A DNA stretch of 64,000 nucleotides from Amborella trichopoda (lineage: Eukaryota > Streptophyta > Magnoliopsida > Amborellales > Amborellaceae): contig NW_006499481.1 of assembly GCF_000471905.2 (NCBI RefSeq), positions 602,282 to 666,281 of the forward strand, given 5' to 3'. Both the position numbers and the translations under genes were made by a program. The notes beneath the pieces were generated by a model. It worked only from the letters and a program-made list of their open reading frames with translations. It was not told the origin of the DNA and did no database searches. The stretch's first letter is position 1; the number at the start of each line of letters is the position of its first letter. Shown piece after piece: positions 1-23,389 of the stretch.

Positions 1-80
<80 letters not shown>

Positions 81-93
81 CGCTCGCTCGCTC
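1..93 (+). repeat. (CT)n / (CGCT)n microsatellite in the ADH-like 5' UTR
   Basis: Pure CT dinucleotides run from the window edge to about 77, then four CGCT units lead straight into the ATG at 94. CT-rich tracts are common in plant 5' UTRs, so this is probably transcribed leader. The promoter lies outside the window. Confidence 0.9.
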
Positions 94-12381
<12,288 letters not shown>

Positions 12382-12720
12382 GCAATGCAATGGGAGAGAG
12401 TATTGATTGCTTTTGAAGGGATTAGAAAGAGGGGAGATCGGAATAATGGCTCTTTTGAATGAAAAGACAGAGAGAGACCGTCTGTTTTGAAGTTGTCCCC
12501 AACTGGGTTGTTGCTCCAAACGTCAAGGAACAGATTGTTGTGACTGGAGCACCAGAGAAAAAGGGAGAGGACTGATTGCTGCTATGGTGCAATCGTCCTT
12601 CACCATGGTTGTCGTCACCACAAAGAAGGAAGACTGAATTACGTACAGACAAAAAAAACTGAAGTATGAAATGAATCAATTTGGGTTAAAATTACAGGCC
12701 GTTCAACTTGAGGTTTTTTA
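12382..12720 (+). other. ADH-like 3' flank, probable 3' UTR
   Basis: Directly follows the TGA of the ADH-like gene. No AATAAA occurs close by and the poly(A) site is not defined. Reading frames here are short and show no recognisable protein. Confidence 0.4.
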
Positions 12721-12818
12721 TTTGCTCCAAAATTGCCCATCGGTGTGATGGTATCTTCGGACCACATTTTAATTATTACTATTTTTGAGTTTTTTCGATA
12801 GTATGACTGTATTCAGCC

Positions 12819-13040
12819 GGTCTGATGTTAGCATCATCGGACCGCCTTCTGTGGTGCACTTCAAAGTGGTCTGAGGTTGCATCCATAGACCGCAAAGTCT
12901 GACTTTGTTAAGCATTCAGAGGCGGCGCCCATCCTCGGACGGCCTACTCTGGTGCTCTTTAAGGTGGTCTGAGTTTGGCATCCTCGGACTGCATTAGCTC
13001 ATTGTTTGCAAGATGATGCCAACCTCGGACTACCTTTTGG
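12819..13040. repeat. degenerate direct repeats of a GGTCTGA-GCATC-CGGAC module
   Basis: The module GGTCTGA.GTT.GCATC.TCGGACCGC occurs at 12819, 12868 and 12966. Related halves (CCTCGGACGGCC, AACCTCGGACTACC) and the spacer GGTGCACTTCAAAGT / GGTGCTCTTTAAGGT come between. GC-rich against its surroundings. Could be a decayed satellite or the subterminal repeats of an En/Spm-type transposon. Confidence 0.7.
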
Positions 13041-14533
13041 ATTGGGCATTGTCCCTCATACTACGATACCGAAATAAATAAATAAAAAAAATGATAAGAG
13101 AATGGCATCCTCGGATCAAAGGGTAATTTTGAAAAAAAAAATGAAACATGGGTTGACCGACCTTCCGCATAATTTTCACCCAAAATCTACTCATTTCATT
13201 TTTATATATATATATATATATATATATCCATACGTAAATTACTCAAGACGGAAATGAATTGTTCCTTGATGCATTGCTCTGATTTTCCCTTGGACGTTAT
13301 ACTGACAGAGAAACATCCACCCCCCCTGATCCATAGCAACAAACGTTTTATAGGACCTTCTTTGACAGGATCAAAATCACCTTTGATTCTATGTAAAACA
13401 ATCCTATTAGTAGCGGTGTTTTGAAGGCTCAGAAGTCGCTCTTTCAGTCAGAGTATATTGGAGGACTTTGAGTCCTTAGAATCATTATCCTTGCAAACGA
13501 CAATGAATGAACGAAATGTGTGGATCCTATCCTATGCTAATTCCATCTCTATGATGGATTTTTGAAAGGAGAATTAATTGCTTAGGATATTTAATATAGA
13601 GCAAAATGACATTTAATTACTTAGGATATGTGTTAGATCCTTTTAAAAAAAATTAATAGTAAATGTGTGTTAGATCCTAATTTCATCTCTAAGATGGATT
13701 TGTGAACGGAGAATTAACACCTCATTCATACTTTCACCAAACAAAATCCACAAAAGTATAAAGAATAAGTCAATCCTAATATTTCCAAGTGTGATTTCTT
13801 GAAAAATCATATAACGAAGGATATCGTTAAAAGCTTGGGAGATATTGAGAGGCTGAAGGAGCCAAACCTTGACAAATGATGCACGACTTCTCTGGTTAAT
13901 AATAGGAACATCACATTCCAACCATCCCATACTTGTTACTTTTCAAGATCTTTTTTTAGATAAAGAAAATAGGAATCCCTAATAATGGATTCGTCCACTT
14001 AATCGGGCTATAATTTAAGAGATTGTATATCATGAGACCATTTACTTTTGATTATAGGGAGGTCGCAACTACCGATAACTTTCGGAGGTGAAACTTGATC
14101 ACTTGGGTATCATAAAATTCAATATTTTTTTTTTTGAATTTTGAGCCTAGTTAATGCAACAAATAAAGTTGTCATATTTTACATCAAATGGTCAAGATTA
14201 ATTATGACCTAAATATTCTTACTGTATAATTTTCTATAAATAAAAAAAAATTCATAAAAATACACTTATGTGATTAATATTTAATATTTTACCCATACCT
14301 ATTGAATTAATTTCAAAATACCCAAAAAACCGCATGATTTTGGCTTGGAACAGTAGTAAAAAGAGAAAAGTGTAAAACAATTTAAATTTGAGGTGTATTT
14401 TGATACAGATTTCTAAAAATAAGAAATAAAGCCTAAAAATTTACGCATCACAAGAAAAAAAAATAACACTTTATTTTTACCCAAAATTTTTATCTTATAT
14501 CTAACAATCTAACAATCAACTAATGCTGCGTAA
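13041..14533. other. intergenic, no gene seen
   Basis: Holds a (TA)n tract at 13203-13228 and a loosely duplicated stretch (CTAATTCCATCTCTATGATGG near 13540 and CTAATTTCATCTCTAAGATGG near 13677). The rest is AT-rich, with no coding frame or RNA gene recognised. Confidence 0.6.
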
Positions 14534-15774
14534 GGGGCCGTTTGGGTACCTGAAAATATATTACATGACAATAGATTATAAGGAAATATGACATTTCCAC
14601 CTTACACTTTAATAATAAGTACATGAAAAAGATTAGCCGAGATTACCCAAGGTAATATTTGAGAAATCTTCCACGTACTTTTCTCTGCCCTATCCCGCTT
14701 AAAAAAATGCTAACCGGCCATTTTTCTCTTAAGAACTTACCAAAGCGACGCTACTGCCCTAGAGCCATAATAACCGGTTTGTATACGTGGTCACTCCTTC
14801 TCTAAACCTGCCTCCTCTAAGCGCACCCCTCTCTCTTGAGCCCTAATAAGAGCCCTAACAACTAAGTGATTTGGATAGGTGGTCTCTCGCTCAGCACACC
14901 CCCTCTTGAGCCACGGGTTTGTATAAGATACTCTCTCCCTCTTTAAGCCCACGCCCTCGTGAGCCACGGATTTGCATGAGATACTCTCTCCCTCTTTAAG
15001 CTTATACTCTCTCTCTTGAGCCCTAATAACTGGTATCCATAAAGTCCTGACTCTCTTGAACCCTAATAATTAATATACATAAGGTCCTCCTTCTCTCTTA
15101 ACTAGTTATTTTGGTGTGGATAAACACTATATCTTTAAAATTTACTGTAATTATCAAATCTTCTAATTTATTAATCAAACTTTTTCTCATTTTGTAACTT
15201 TTACTAATCAAATCTCTTCCCAGTTTTTAACTTGCACCATAAATATTTTGAATTTGGTATCATAAATTTATTGCTTATTTGAAATTTGAAAGACTTCAAT
15301 AAAAAATTAATAAAGATAAGGCTATCATAATAAAAATATGTTATTCCAACCATATTATTCCAATGACTTACTATCTTGAAACCAAATCTAATATTAGAAA
15401 ACATGTGATTCCATGTAAGTACCAAAGACATACAAAATAAGTTATTATTAAAAAATATTTTTGGAATGATGATGATGTTATTATTAGAAAATTTTGTTGG
15501 AATGGTGTGATGATGACTTTAATTCTGTATTCCAATGAAATTTTGTGACAAAAAAAAAGAAATGATAGTTTATAGGCAAGTGCTGATAAAATATTGGTAA
15601 TGCATTTTCCATATTTCTTCCAAACATAGCCAAATGGTAACTATGTATTCCCTAAATTACATCTAAATACTACTCAAATAATAACAATTCATTTAGATGT
15701 AATATATTAAGTAGTAATATATTATACAATTAATATACTTACGAATAATATATTTCCAGTTACCCAAACAGCCC
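14534..15774. mobile_element. 1.24-kb TIR DNA transposon remnant
   Basis: Left end GGGGCCGTTTGGGTACCTGA and the reverse complement of the right end, GGGCTGTTTGGGTAACTGG, are about 30-bp inverted repeats. GGGCYGTTTGGGT termini resemble PIF/Harbinger or hAT MITEs. No unambiguous target duplication was found. It carries an internal degenerate tandem array at 14810-15110. Confidence 0.65.
14810..15110. repeat. degenerate tandem repeat (about 60 bp unit) inside the TIR element
   Basis: Units share GAGCCACGGRTTTGYATRAG followed by ATACTCTCTCCCTCTTTAAG (two close copies, about 14911 and 14966). More diverged units carry TCTCTTGAGCCCTAATAA (about 14830, 15010, 15050). No open frame crosses the array. 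Confidence 0.7.
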
Positions 15775-16077
15775 TTCAATATTTATATACTCGAAATGTT
15801 ATAGTTTTACTCGAAAAAGTGATAACATCAGCTTAAGCGTACACGAAGAAAGTTCCGTAGTGCGTATGCCGCGTAAACCAAAGAAGCCCAAGTCAACACC
15901 TACTTCTTGCCCTAAATTTTTGTTAAGCAGCTACTACTTCTGTCACACCATCCAATACTTGTTGGAAATGTTTTCGACCCTAGATCGTTCGGGTTTTTTT
16001 GTGTAATAAAAAACCAATTATCTTGACTACCACAATAATAATGATTTTAAATAAAAAATAAATTTAAACGTTAATTT
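15775..16077. other. intergenic, nothing recognised
   Basis: AT-rich DNA between two transposons, with no gene or repeat identified. Confidence 0.5.
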
Positions 16078-16389
16078 TGAAATTCATTGACATGAAAGAC
16101 ATTATCTTAACTACCACAACCTTGAAATTCATTGACATGAAAAAAAATGGATTTCTAATATTAAAAATAGTTCATCTTCTAACACATTTTCCAAATCACC
16201 CATTTTCAAGTGTTTATAGGTCTGTTTGATCGTCACCATTTGTAGAACTTTAAATTTCATTATTGAGAGCAACAATAAACTTTTATATCATCGAAAGGCT
16301 TTTCAGCACTGAAACTGCATTTTTGACATAGTTTTGAGATGCACCTTACTTCAATAATATAAATTGGAAACCTTATACAAACCTAACCC
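16078..16389. mobile_element. degraded M1-family MITE
   Basis: Contains GACATGAAAAAAAATGGATTT, CCCATTTTCAAGTGTTTATAG, TTTTGAGATGCACCTTACTTC and an ending CCTTATACAAACC. The word GAAATTCATTGACATGAAA is duplicated at the left (16078 and 16125). The left terminus is lost. Confidence 0.6.
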
Positions 16390-16899
16390 AAAGTTAAGTG
16401 GTCCACTATCACTAAAATCTCATCAGAATATCCCACGTATGACTAACAACAAACGTATCGACCCAAGAACTGGTTAGCAAAGAAACAGTTGAAGGTAAGA
16501 AAGAAGACTTGGCATGTGTCCCAAAGTGTCCATACGTTATGTATTTAGCGATCGTCCACGTGCCTCATCTAGAGCAAAGCGGGTGCCGGTCCACCTGAAC
16601 AAATAACAATGGCCATAAAATACAATAAATACTTAGAAAGTGTTGCTTGACCCTCACAATTTTGGAAACAAATAAAAAAGGGAAATTTACAAAGTAATTA
16701 TGAAAGATGAACTATTTAACATTCTATCTATTTATAGCTATTCCAACTTTAGATCACGTATTCTTTTATCGGCATTTGGAAATTAAATTAAAATACATGG
16801 TTAAGATGAACTTTTTTAAGGTGATAAAATGTTTATCTCTCATAGGTAACTTAATAAATTTCTCTAAATAAAAAATAATAATGAAGAAAGAAAGCAAGG
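16390..16899. other. intergenic, nothing recognised
   Basis: AT-rich DNA without a coding frame of interest. A CACGTG (G-box core) lies at about 16557, but there is no gene start nearby for it to serve. Confidence 0.4.
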
Positions 16900-17104
16900 T
16901 ACATATGGGGCTGAAAATGGCTTGGGTATGGGTACGTAGACCCGACCCAACAGGATTAAAGCCATATTCATTTGGACCATGATTGATAGGAAGCTTTAGG
17001 TACCCACTGTGCTTGGTTTGGACCCAGACCAAGACCACAATGTCCAAGTCAATCGGTCTAAGACCCAAACCAACCTAGATATGTTCAAGATGGACATGGA
17101 CCAA
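16900..17104. mobile_element. fragment related to the GGGGTGGCAATGG hAT family
   Basis: Rich in GACCCGACCC, GGACCCAGACC and AGACCCAAACC words, the subterminal motif of the elements at 6405-7226 and 49120-49632. Both termini are missing. Confidence 0.45.
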
Positions 17105-17448
17105 AATCTTTAAGAAAAGGCTGTTTTAATGTTGAAACCCCTCTAATTGATCATCTCTACATTGAGATGTATAAATATGAAAAATTAAAACAAAGATTTT
17201 AAGTCCAAACAATAATGCATCTTGCAACACATTATATAGACCGTCTATTTTCAAGATTTTCATATAGTTATATATCTACTTGATTTGAACTATTTTTTGG
17301 AGTTTAATATTTTATAATTTGATCTGAAAATAGATTTTCAGGTCATTCTAAAAAAATTTGATACCAAAATTACATGTTATGATCAAATATATAGGTGCGC
17401 TTTAATTTGATTGTTTAAGATTGCAACTTGAAAAAATACACCCTTAGC
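17105..17448. mobile_element. M1-family MITE, left end truncated
   Basis: Contains GGCTGTTTTAATGTTGAAACC, TTGATCATCTC, CATTGAGATGTAT, TGCAACACATTAT and GTGCGCTTTAATTTGATTG, in M1 order, and ends in AAAATACACCC. Confidence 0.65.
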
Positions 17449-18117
17449 CTCTTATTTCTATATGTAAACACCAATAACTGTCACTATTTTAACTAGTTTT
17501 CTCCCTTTTAAAGATTTTATTGCACATCAAAAATGAAAAGAAAAACTCCTTGAGTGGTTGCTACAAAAAAAGAAATTCAATATAGAAAAGGGTTGTTGAC
17601 CTAATCTTTAAGGGTGTTTTAGTAATCCCATGGGATAAATTTTTTTACTGCCCTCACAAGTTAAGACCTTCCTCTACTTGAGCTCATGGCCGACAACCTC
17701 TTACCAGAACCCTTTTTCTTTTATTTTTTGAAATGCAAGTTGACCTACCCCATCTAAGAAGAGAATATAAATATTTATGATAAATTCTCAAGGTCTCACC
17801 TCAAGCGCGTTGGCGTGGCATGATATAATATAGACTTAGAAAATACTCTATGCTTCTGCAGGAGCAAAGTGTACATTTGCTGCATTGAGTAGAACCCCAA
17901 CTAGGAGGATTTTTGGGACCCAAAATTTTGAGGATGCAATATTCTAAGATCAATAAAAAAAAACATAAATTAACAAAGGAAAAAATACAGAAAAGAATAT
18001 GCACCTGAAGTATACCTGAAAATTATACCCAGGTGTCCACATACCGAATTTATGGTCGGTTAGATTTAAGAGTTTTTGATACTCAATTTCTTTTTTTGAA
18101 ATACTCGTAAGGTGATT
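17449..18117. other. intergenic, nothing recognised
   Basis: No gene. A short stretch CTTCTGCAGGAGCAAAGTG near 17855 is echoed at 18780 (CTCCTGCAGGAGCACGGT) and weakly at 19600; the meaning is unclear. Confidence 0.4.
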
Positions 18118-18700
18118 CTAAAAAAGAACCTTAAAATTTAGAATTAAGGTGTACATCTAAAATCCTTCAAAATGGCTTTTTTTTATGTTGGAAAAACATC
18201 TATGATCATCTAGACATCAAGATGCATAGTTAAGGCGATTTTAAGTCCTAAAAATAGTACATCTTGCAATATATTATCGAGACTGTCTATTTTCAAGATT
18301 TCCATGCACTCATAAATCTACTTGATTTGAACTATGTTTTGAGTTTTAATTCTATAATTAGATATAAAAAAAATTGAAAATGACCTTGTGAGACCCTCCC
18401 ACACCTATGTGTGTAGGACCCCAAAGGATCACCATTAAATTTAACGCAGATCTCTAGAAAAGTCAAATCTCACACCCATGTGATAGCTTTTCTAGAGATC
18501 TGTGTCAAATTTAATGGTGATCTTTTGAGGTCCTACACACATAAGTGTGGGAGGGTCTCATAAGATCATTACTCTATAAAAATAAATTCTCGTACCATCC
18601 TAAGAATTTTCGACACCAAAGTTACATCTCATGATAAAGTTTAGGTGTGCACCTTAATTTGATTGTTCAGAGTTGCAACCTTATGCAAACCACACGCCTA
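18118..18700. mobile_element. M1-family MITE interrupted by a foldback element
   Basis: The left part (AACCTTAAAATTTAGAATTAAGG to about 18378) and right part (from about 18572 to GTTGCAACCTTATGCAAACC then ACACGCC) are the two halves of one M1 copy. The 190-bp palindrome at 18380-18571 sits between them. Confidence 0.75.
18380..18571. mobile_element. near-perfect foldback MITE nested in M1
   Basis: Arms of about 80 bp (GAGACCCTCCCACACYTATGTG through GATCTCTAGAAAAG) are inverse copies around a short centre near 18467. The arms differ at only a few positions, so the insertion looks young. No coding capacity. Confidence 0.85.
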
Positions 18701-19935
18701 TAAAAATAAGTCCCTAAATTTCAGATCAGTAATATTCTCTTTAGAAGTTCACTTGCCCAAGGGAGCAAATAGACCTTGTGCTCCTGCAGGAGCACGGTAC
18801 AATGAGTAAAATAGGAAACATACAATATGGAAAATTACGCCATACACACTAAGGGGTATGGTTTTTTTGGTGCATGGTTACATCAACCGTCCATCCACGA
18901 GAGTATATGAGTTGAATGAGCCCTATTAAGGTGGTGTGTACTTTCTTCTTAAATATCCACAAACCAGTGTCCCAAATAATCGGCAAATACCTATGGTGCA
19001 CCATAGAACATACACAACTGTCGTGATGGATCATGGAGTCCTTGACCATGTTGTTTAATTGAAGGACACGGTTCTTATGAGTCCATGTAGAAATGAGTCA
19101 CACTTAATTTTTAAAGACATCTAATCTTTAACATGGAAGTTATGAATATGAAAAAATAAATAAAATTTTAAAAAATAAAAATAATAATACTATTAAGAAA
19201 ACATTTGGACCGTTAGTTTCAATTGTTTTTAGATTAACCGCCTATTTACATCCATTTTTAAAATGAATATTTTAGACCTTAAGGACCACAAATTTAGAAA
19301 TACGGACCGGCGTGAAACAATTTCCTTAGTAGAATGAACGGCCAATATTGAAAGGTGACCTTAGTCATCTAAACCTTAATGAATTAACTAAGGTCATATT
19401 TGAATTGGAAGCTTTTGAGCCAAGACAAGTATGAGATCATTGATTTTGCATTCATTAATTGGAAGCTTCCAAGACATGACATGCTTTGGATGGCACAGTG
19501 AATGAGAAGGTCCATCATGACTTGTTCTTATTTGGCTTTTCTCTTGAGTGAAAGAGAAGGTGCTATAATTTAAAGAAAACAAAGAGAGGTGTATAGCATA
19601 CTCCAGCGGGAGCATATTAAACATTGTTTTCCCTTGGCAAAAGAGCTTATTCCGGGGATCTCAATCTTAAATTTTTGGGTCCACTTTAGAATCATCAAGC
19701 ATATATCCACCATATTAAAACACTGTAGATTCATCAAGTATATAACCAATATATTAAAAAAAAGAAAAAAGAAGAAAAAAAAAATTTTGAGTTCTTAAAC
19801 ACTGTATAAAAATTAGATGGTCTCTGTTCTATATTATTATCATCATCATCAAGACTTTTTTTTCAACTATTTGAGATCGACTACACAAATATATCTACCA
19901 TTTTGCTCTATCGTACCCTCATTGAGTCCATAAAT
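18701..19935. other. intergenic, no gene seen
   Basis: AT-rich DNA with short frames only. No terminal repeats or RNA gene recognised. Confidence 0.5.
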
Positions 19936-20094
19936 CTATATCAAGATGCTAATTTTGCTTCCCAAAGTGCTTATATTTTTTTTAGGTGGGTTGGAGGTTA
20001 CACCCCCAATAAATCTATGTTCTATATCAAGATGCTAATTTTGCTTCCCAAAGTGCTTATATTTTTTCAGGTGGGTTGGAGGTTACACCCCCAA
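19936..20094. repeat. 86-bp direct tandem duplication
   Basis: CTATATCAAGATGCTAATTT through GGTTACACCCCCA occurs at 19936 and again at 20022 with about two differences. Intergenic. Confidence 0.9.
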
Positions 20095-20884
20095 AACTAT
20101 GGGGTCCTAAAAATATGCTTAGATGGGATTTTAGTTGAGAGATTTAATGGATGATATGTTCCCGCAGGTGTACATAGATTTTTTGGCTTAAAAGAGCGGA
20201 CCTAAAGATTTAATAACTGGGCATTTGGTGTAGAAGGTAAAGACTTTTGAGGCACCAATAAAGAAACAGAAACAACTGAAAGACGGTACACCAAAGAAGT
20301 AAAAAAATAACCAAACACATTTTTTGGGAGGGGGAGCTAGAATAACACGCTTCCCCAGTAGACTTTCCTATTATGCATTAAACAGAAACATGCACCGTAT
20401 AAGTATGAGGACAAGTTCATGCTTTCACACTATGAAATAAAAAATTCAAGGTCTGTAGAAGAAAGTTTGGCTCTCAACAATTCTACTTCTCTGATTTCTA
20501 GTCCAAAAATTCAAACTTTTTGAATTTTGGGTAGGCATAATAATACTCCAAGTCTTTATGGATTTCGATTAATTAGATTTGATGGGCAAGCCGATTTTTT
20601 TTGGCCTATATAATATCTTAATGAGTTAGCCAATCTAGAAGGCCAAATTCTAGGGTTTAATAGTTGATAGCTTTTATATATATCCTTCCAGAATTTAAAG
20701 CCTTTTTGGGCTTATCAGGGAAGGAGATTCCTTTCAATTGTTTCATGGTTTTCTTCACATTTAAAGGAAACCCAACCTGAAGAAGAAGCCATCTTTCTTG
20801 TATTTTCTTACAAAAGAAAAAAGCTTCAAAAACCTTTGTTTCCTCTCCAATTCCTCTTCCTCAAGAGCTTCGACGACAACAACA
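20095..20884 (+). promoter_or_regulatory. NHL6-like upstream region with TATA box
   Basis: A TATA-like TTATATATAT lies at 20674-20684, about 200 bp before the ATG, and fits a core promoter with a leader of roughly 170 nt. A purine- and CAA-rich leader (ACGACAACAACA) runs into the start codon. No W-box cluster was evident on inspection. Confidence 0.5.
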
Positions 20885-21631
20885 ATGGCTGACCAGCAAA
20901 GGATCCACCCAGTCGATGTAGAAGCACCACCCACCGCTCCTCTCGCACCGAGGGATGCAGTGATCTCGGAGAAAGGAGACCCGCCCAAACAGTTTTCGCC
21001 GTTTCATCGCACTTTTCCGGTGATGCACTCGAAGCCACCGAAGCGAAAGAATTGTTGCTGCCGTTTCCTTTGCTGGACCATGTGTTTCCTCATCACCCTT
21101 ATAATACTCATAGGCATAACACTCGGCGCGCTTTATCTAATTTTCAGGCCTAAATTACCCGAGTACTCCGTGGATCGCCTGAGGATCACTGCTTTCAACT
21201 TCAATCCAACTGATATGAGCCTCTACACGCAGTTCGCCGTGACAATAACAGCAAAAAATCCGAACAAGAAGATTGGAATTTACTACGAGGATGGAAGCCA
21301 CTTGAGCGTCTGGTATTCGGATACGAGGCTTTGTACCGGAGCTCTACCTAAATTTTATCAGGGCCATCAAAATACCACTGTTATGGAGGTGGCTTTGGCA
21401 GGGCAAAACCAGGTAGGGAGTGGTTTACAGGCTGCAATAGCTGAGCAGCAGAGCACTGGAATGGTGCCTTTGTTGTTTAGGGGTGATGTTCCTGTGAGAA
21501 TCAAATTTGGGGCACTCAAGTTGATGAAGATAACTTCCAAGGTTAGGTGCAATTTGGTGGTTGATAGCTTGAGTGCCAACAACCAGGTTAGTATTAGAAC
21601 TGGGTCTTGCAAATTCAGGTTGAAGCTCTGA
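20885..21631 (+). CDS. NHL6: NDR1/HIN1-like protein (NHL6 type, LEA_2 domain), 248 aa, single exon
   Basis: A plasma-membrane-anchored protein of the family containing NDR1, linked in other plants to defence and abiotic stress responses. Seen: a proline-rich cytosolic N-terminus (1-50), a basic patch KRK then CCCR (53-60), one hydrophobic segment at about 61-87, then an extracytosolic LEA_2-type beta domain (about 95-248). The family motif NPNKKIGIYYEDGS is at 125-138, FYQGHQNTT near 157-165, and the C-terminus SCKFRLKL matches NHL6-type proteins. The length (248 aa) is close to Arabidopsis NHL6. The frame is open upstream for 29 codons, but the ATG at 20885, after a TATA-led leader, begins with MADQQRIHPV as in relatives. 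No introns, as is usual for the family. The 3' flank has a repeated CTTCTCTCTTTTA tract; AATAAA is at about 21924. Confidence 0.94.
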   Translation: MADQQRIHPVDVEAPPTAPLAPRDAVISEKGDPPKQFSPFHRTFPVMHSKPPKRKNCCCRFLCWTMCFLITLIILIGITLGALYLIFRPKLPEYSVDRLRITAFNFNPTDMSLYTQFAVTITAKNPNKKIGIYYEDGSHLSVWYSDTRLCTGALPKFYQGHQNTTVMEVALAGQNQVGSGLQAAIAEQQSTGMVPLLFRGDVPVRIKFGALKLMKITSKVRCNLVVDSLSANNQVSIRTGSCKFRLKL

Positions 21632-22490
21632 GCTCTCTCTCCTACAGATTGAAGCTCCCTTCTCTCTTTTACAAGTTAGGACACCCCTTCTCTCTTTTAC
21701 TTCTTAGGACACCCCCTTCTCTCTCTTTATAATTTTAGTTATACCATTTTCTTTGATGTTACCATTCATTCTAGATTTATTTTTCTGATAATTTTTTAGA
21801 AATAAGACGAAGATTACACAGCTCTAACTTTCTCTACCTTGCTCATGCATGTGTTGCATGGTTTTTTCAGGAATTACAGAGTTTGTCCCTTATTTCTTGA
21901 AGTTGCATAATTATAATTATAGAAATAAAATAGTGGTTGTCTTTGTCTTTTCTTCAAAAATTGTAAAAACTAAAAGTGATGATTATCTTTTCTCTCTACA
22001 GAATTACTGTGTATTATTATTTATTATATTTATCTTAAATAGAGAGAGGGATGGGCAACTTGATCGGGAAATCATCATTATCCAATTTATCATCCAAATA
22101 ACTTGATAGGATCCGGAAACCATCAGCATCCAGATTCTATGGACAACTATGATAGTCGAATATTATTTGAATATTAATATTTTTTATACCAATCAAATTC
22201 ACCACAATGTTTGAGGGTGTGCACATCTCAGCGACAGCGAGGCTCAAGCGAAAATAATTCAACAATAACAATGACAAAAATAACCCTATAAATATTTCAG
22301 TAAGTATTTTTATCTGTTACTTTTTTATATAATTATTCATTTTGTATTTTTATATGGGTGTGATGAACTACATATGCCCCCAAAAATTAAGGTGAATTTG
22401 ATTATATGAAAATTTAAAAATTCAAACACCATGTGGAATGGACAAAGCACTTTAGAAATTCACTCACTCTTATATGTTCCAAGGGTGAGG
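21632..22490 (+). other. NHL6-like 3' UTR and AT-rich spacer
   Basis: Begins with repeated CTTCTCTCTTTTAC...TAGGACACCCC (about 21660-21720). A possible poly(A) signal AATAAA lies near 21924. The rest is AT-rich and without a gene. Confidence 0.6.
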
Positions 22491-22850
22491 TTTATATAAG
22501 GCACATTCTATATAAGGTGCATCTCTAAATTTTGCTAGTTTTAATATCCGAAACGATGGCTTGAAAATTTATTTTCATCCCTACGTATAAAACATAAAAT
22601 TCCAAAAATAGTGCAAATCAAACAAATTTACAAATACTTGAAAATCTGAAAAATATACAGTCCAAATAACTTATAACAAGATGCCCTATTTTAATAATTG
22701 AATTTTTTTTTTTCCTTCATATTCATAAGTCTCAATGTTGAGATGATCAATTAGAAGGCGTTCCAACATCAAAACACTCTCTTCTAGAGGATTTTTGAGA
22801 AGCACCTTGCTTCAATAATATAAGGTTGATACCTTATGTATATGGTTCCC
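22491..22850. mobile_element. M1-family MITE
   Basis: Starts GGGTGAGGTTTATATAAGG, has AAGGTGCATCTCTAAATTTT and the GATGATCAATTAGAAGG block, and ends AAGGTTGATACCTTATGTATA then TGGTTCCC. The flanking 9-mers (ATGTTCCAA / ATGTGTTTT) are only weakly alike. Confidence 0.75.
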
Positions 22851-22989
22851 ATGTGTTTTACATACACACCTAGCAAGTTCATCAATCCATCATATATTAT
22901 ATTATAAGCCCAATGAACAAGATTGAATGAGCCAAAAATGAATGGATAATGTTGCCCGTAAAACATTTGCACACATTATCCAAGCTTTG

Positions 22990-23160
22990 AGGATGGTTAC
23001 AAGTGCATTGAAAATTTTCAAAAAAAACAAAGTGACTGGAACTCAGACCCAACCCGAACCCAACTTAAGTCCAAGGTTTTGGACCCAAACCTGACCCATC
23101 GGGTCCAAAACTTTGGACTGAGAACCAAACCTGGATGTACCCGATTCAATTGCCACCCGT
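22990..23160. mobile_element. right-end fragment of the GGGGTGGCAATGG hAT family
   Basis: Carries the CCGAACCC, GACCCATCGGGTCC and GACCCAAACCTGACCC subterminal words and ends in CAATTGCCACCCGTA, a mutated copy of the CATTGCCACCCCTA terminus. No left terminus nearby. Confidence 0.55.
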
Positions 23161-23389
23161 AATCTAACCCTAAATCTGAAAGTGCACTAGGACGAAGAGG
23201 AGGTGGTAACTCACTTTCTCTCTCTTCACAAAATTATTTTCTTATTCTCTCTTAAAATCTTCTCATCGGCATGCTCACCACGTAACACGATAATGGTGAT
23301 GGCATTAAATGTATACCCTCTTCATGTCTTCGACATTCAACTTTTATATTAATCTTTATATAACATTAATTTTTATATAAAGAAATATA

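Noticed and set aside
12422..12679. Minus-strand frame just after the ADH-like stop
   Set aside because: Short, low complexity, overlapping the probable 3' UTR, with no recognised domain.
14810..15110. CRISPR-like spacing of repeats
   Set aside because: Repeats are degenerate, spacers are not unique or regular, and the genome is a plant's.
18380..18571. A microRNA precursor
   Set aside because: The arms pair over almost their full length, like a foldback MITE, and the element sits inside another transposon; there is no support for a defined miRNA duplex.
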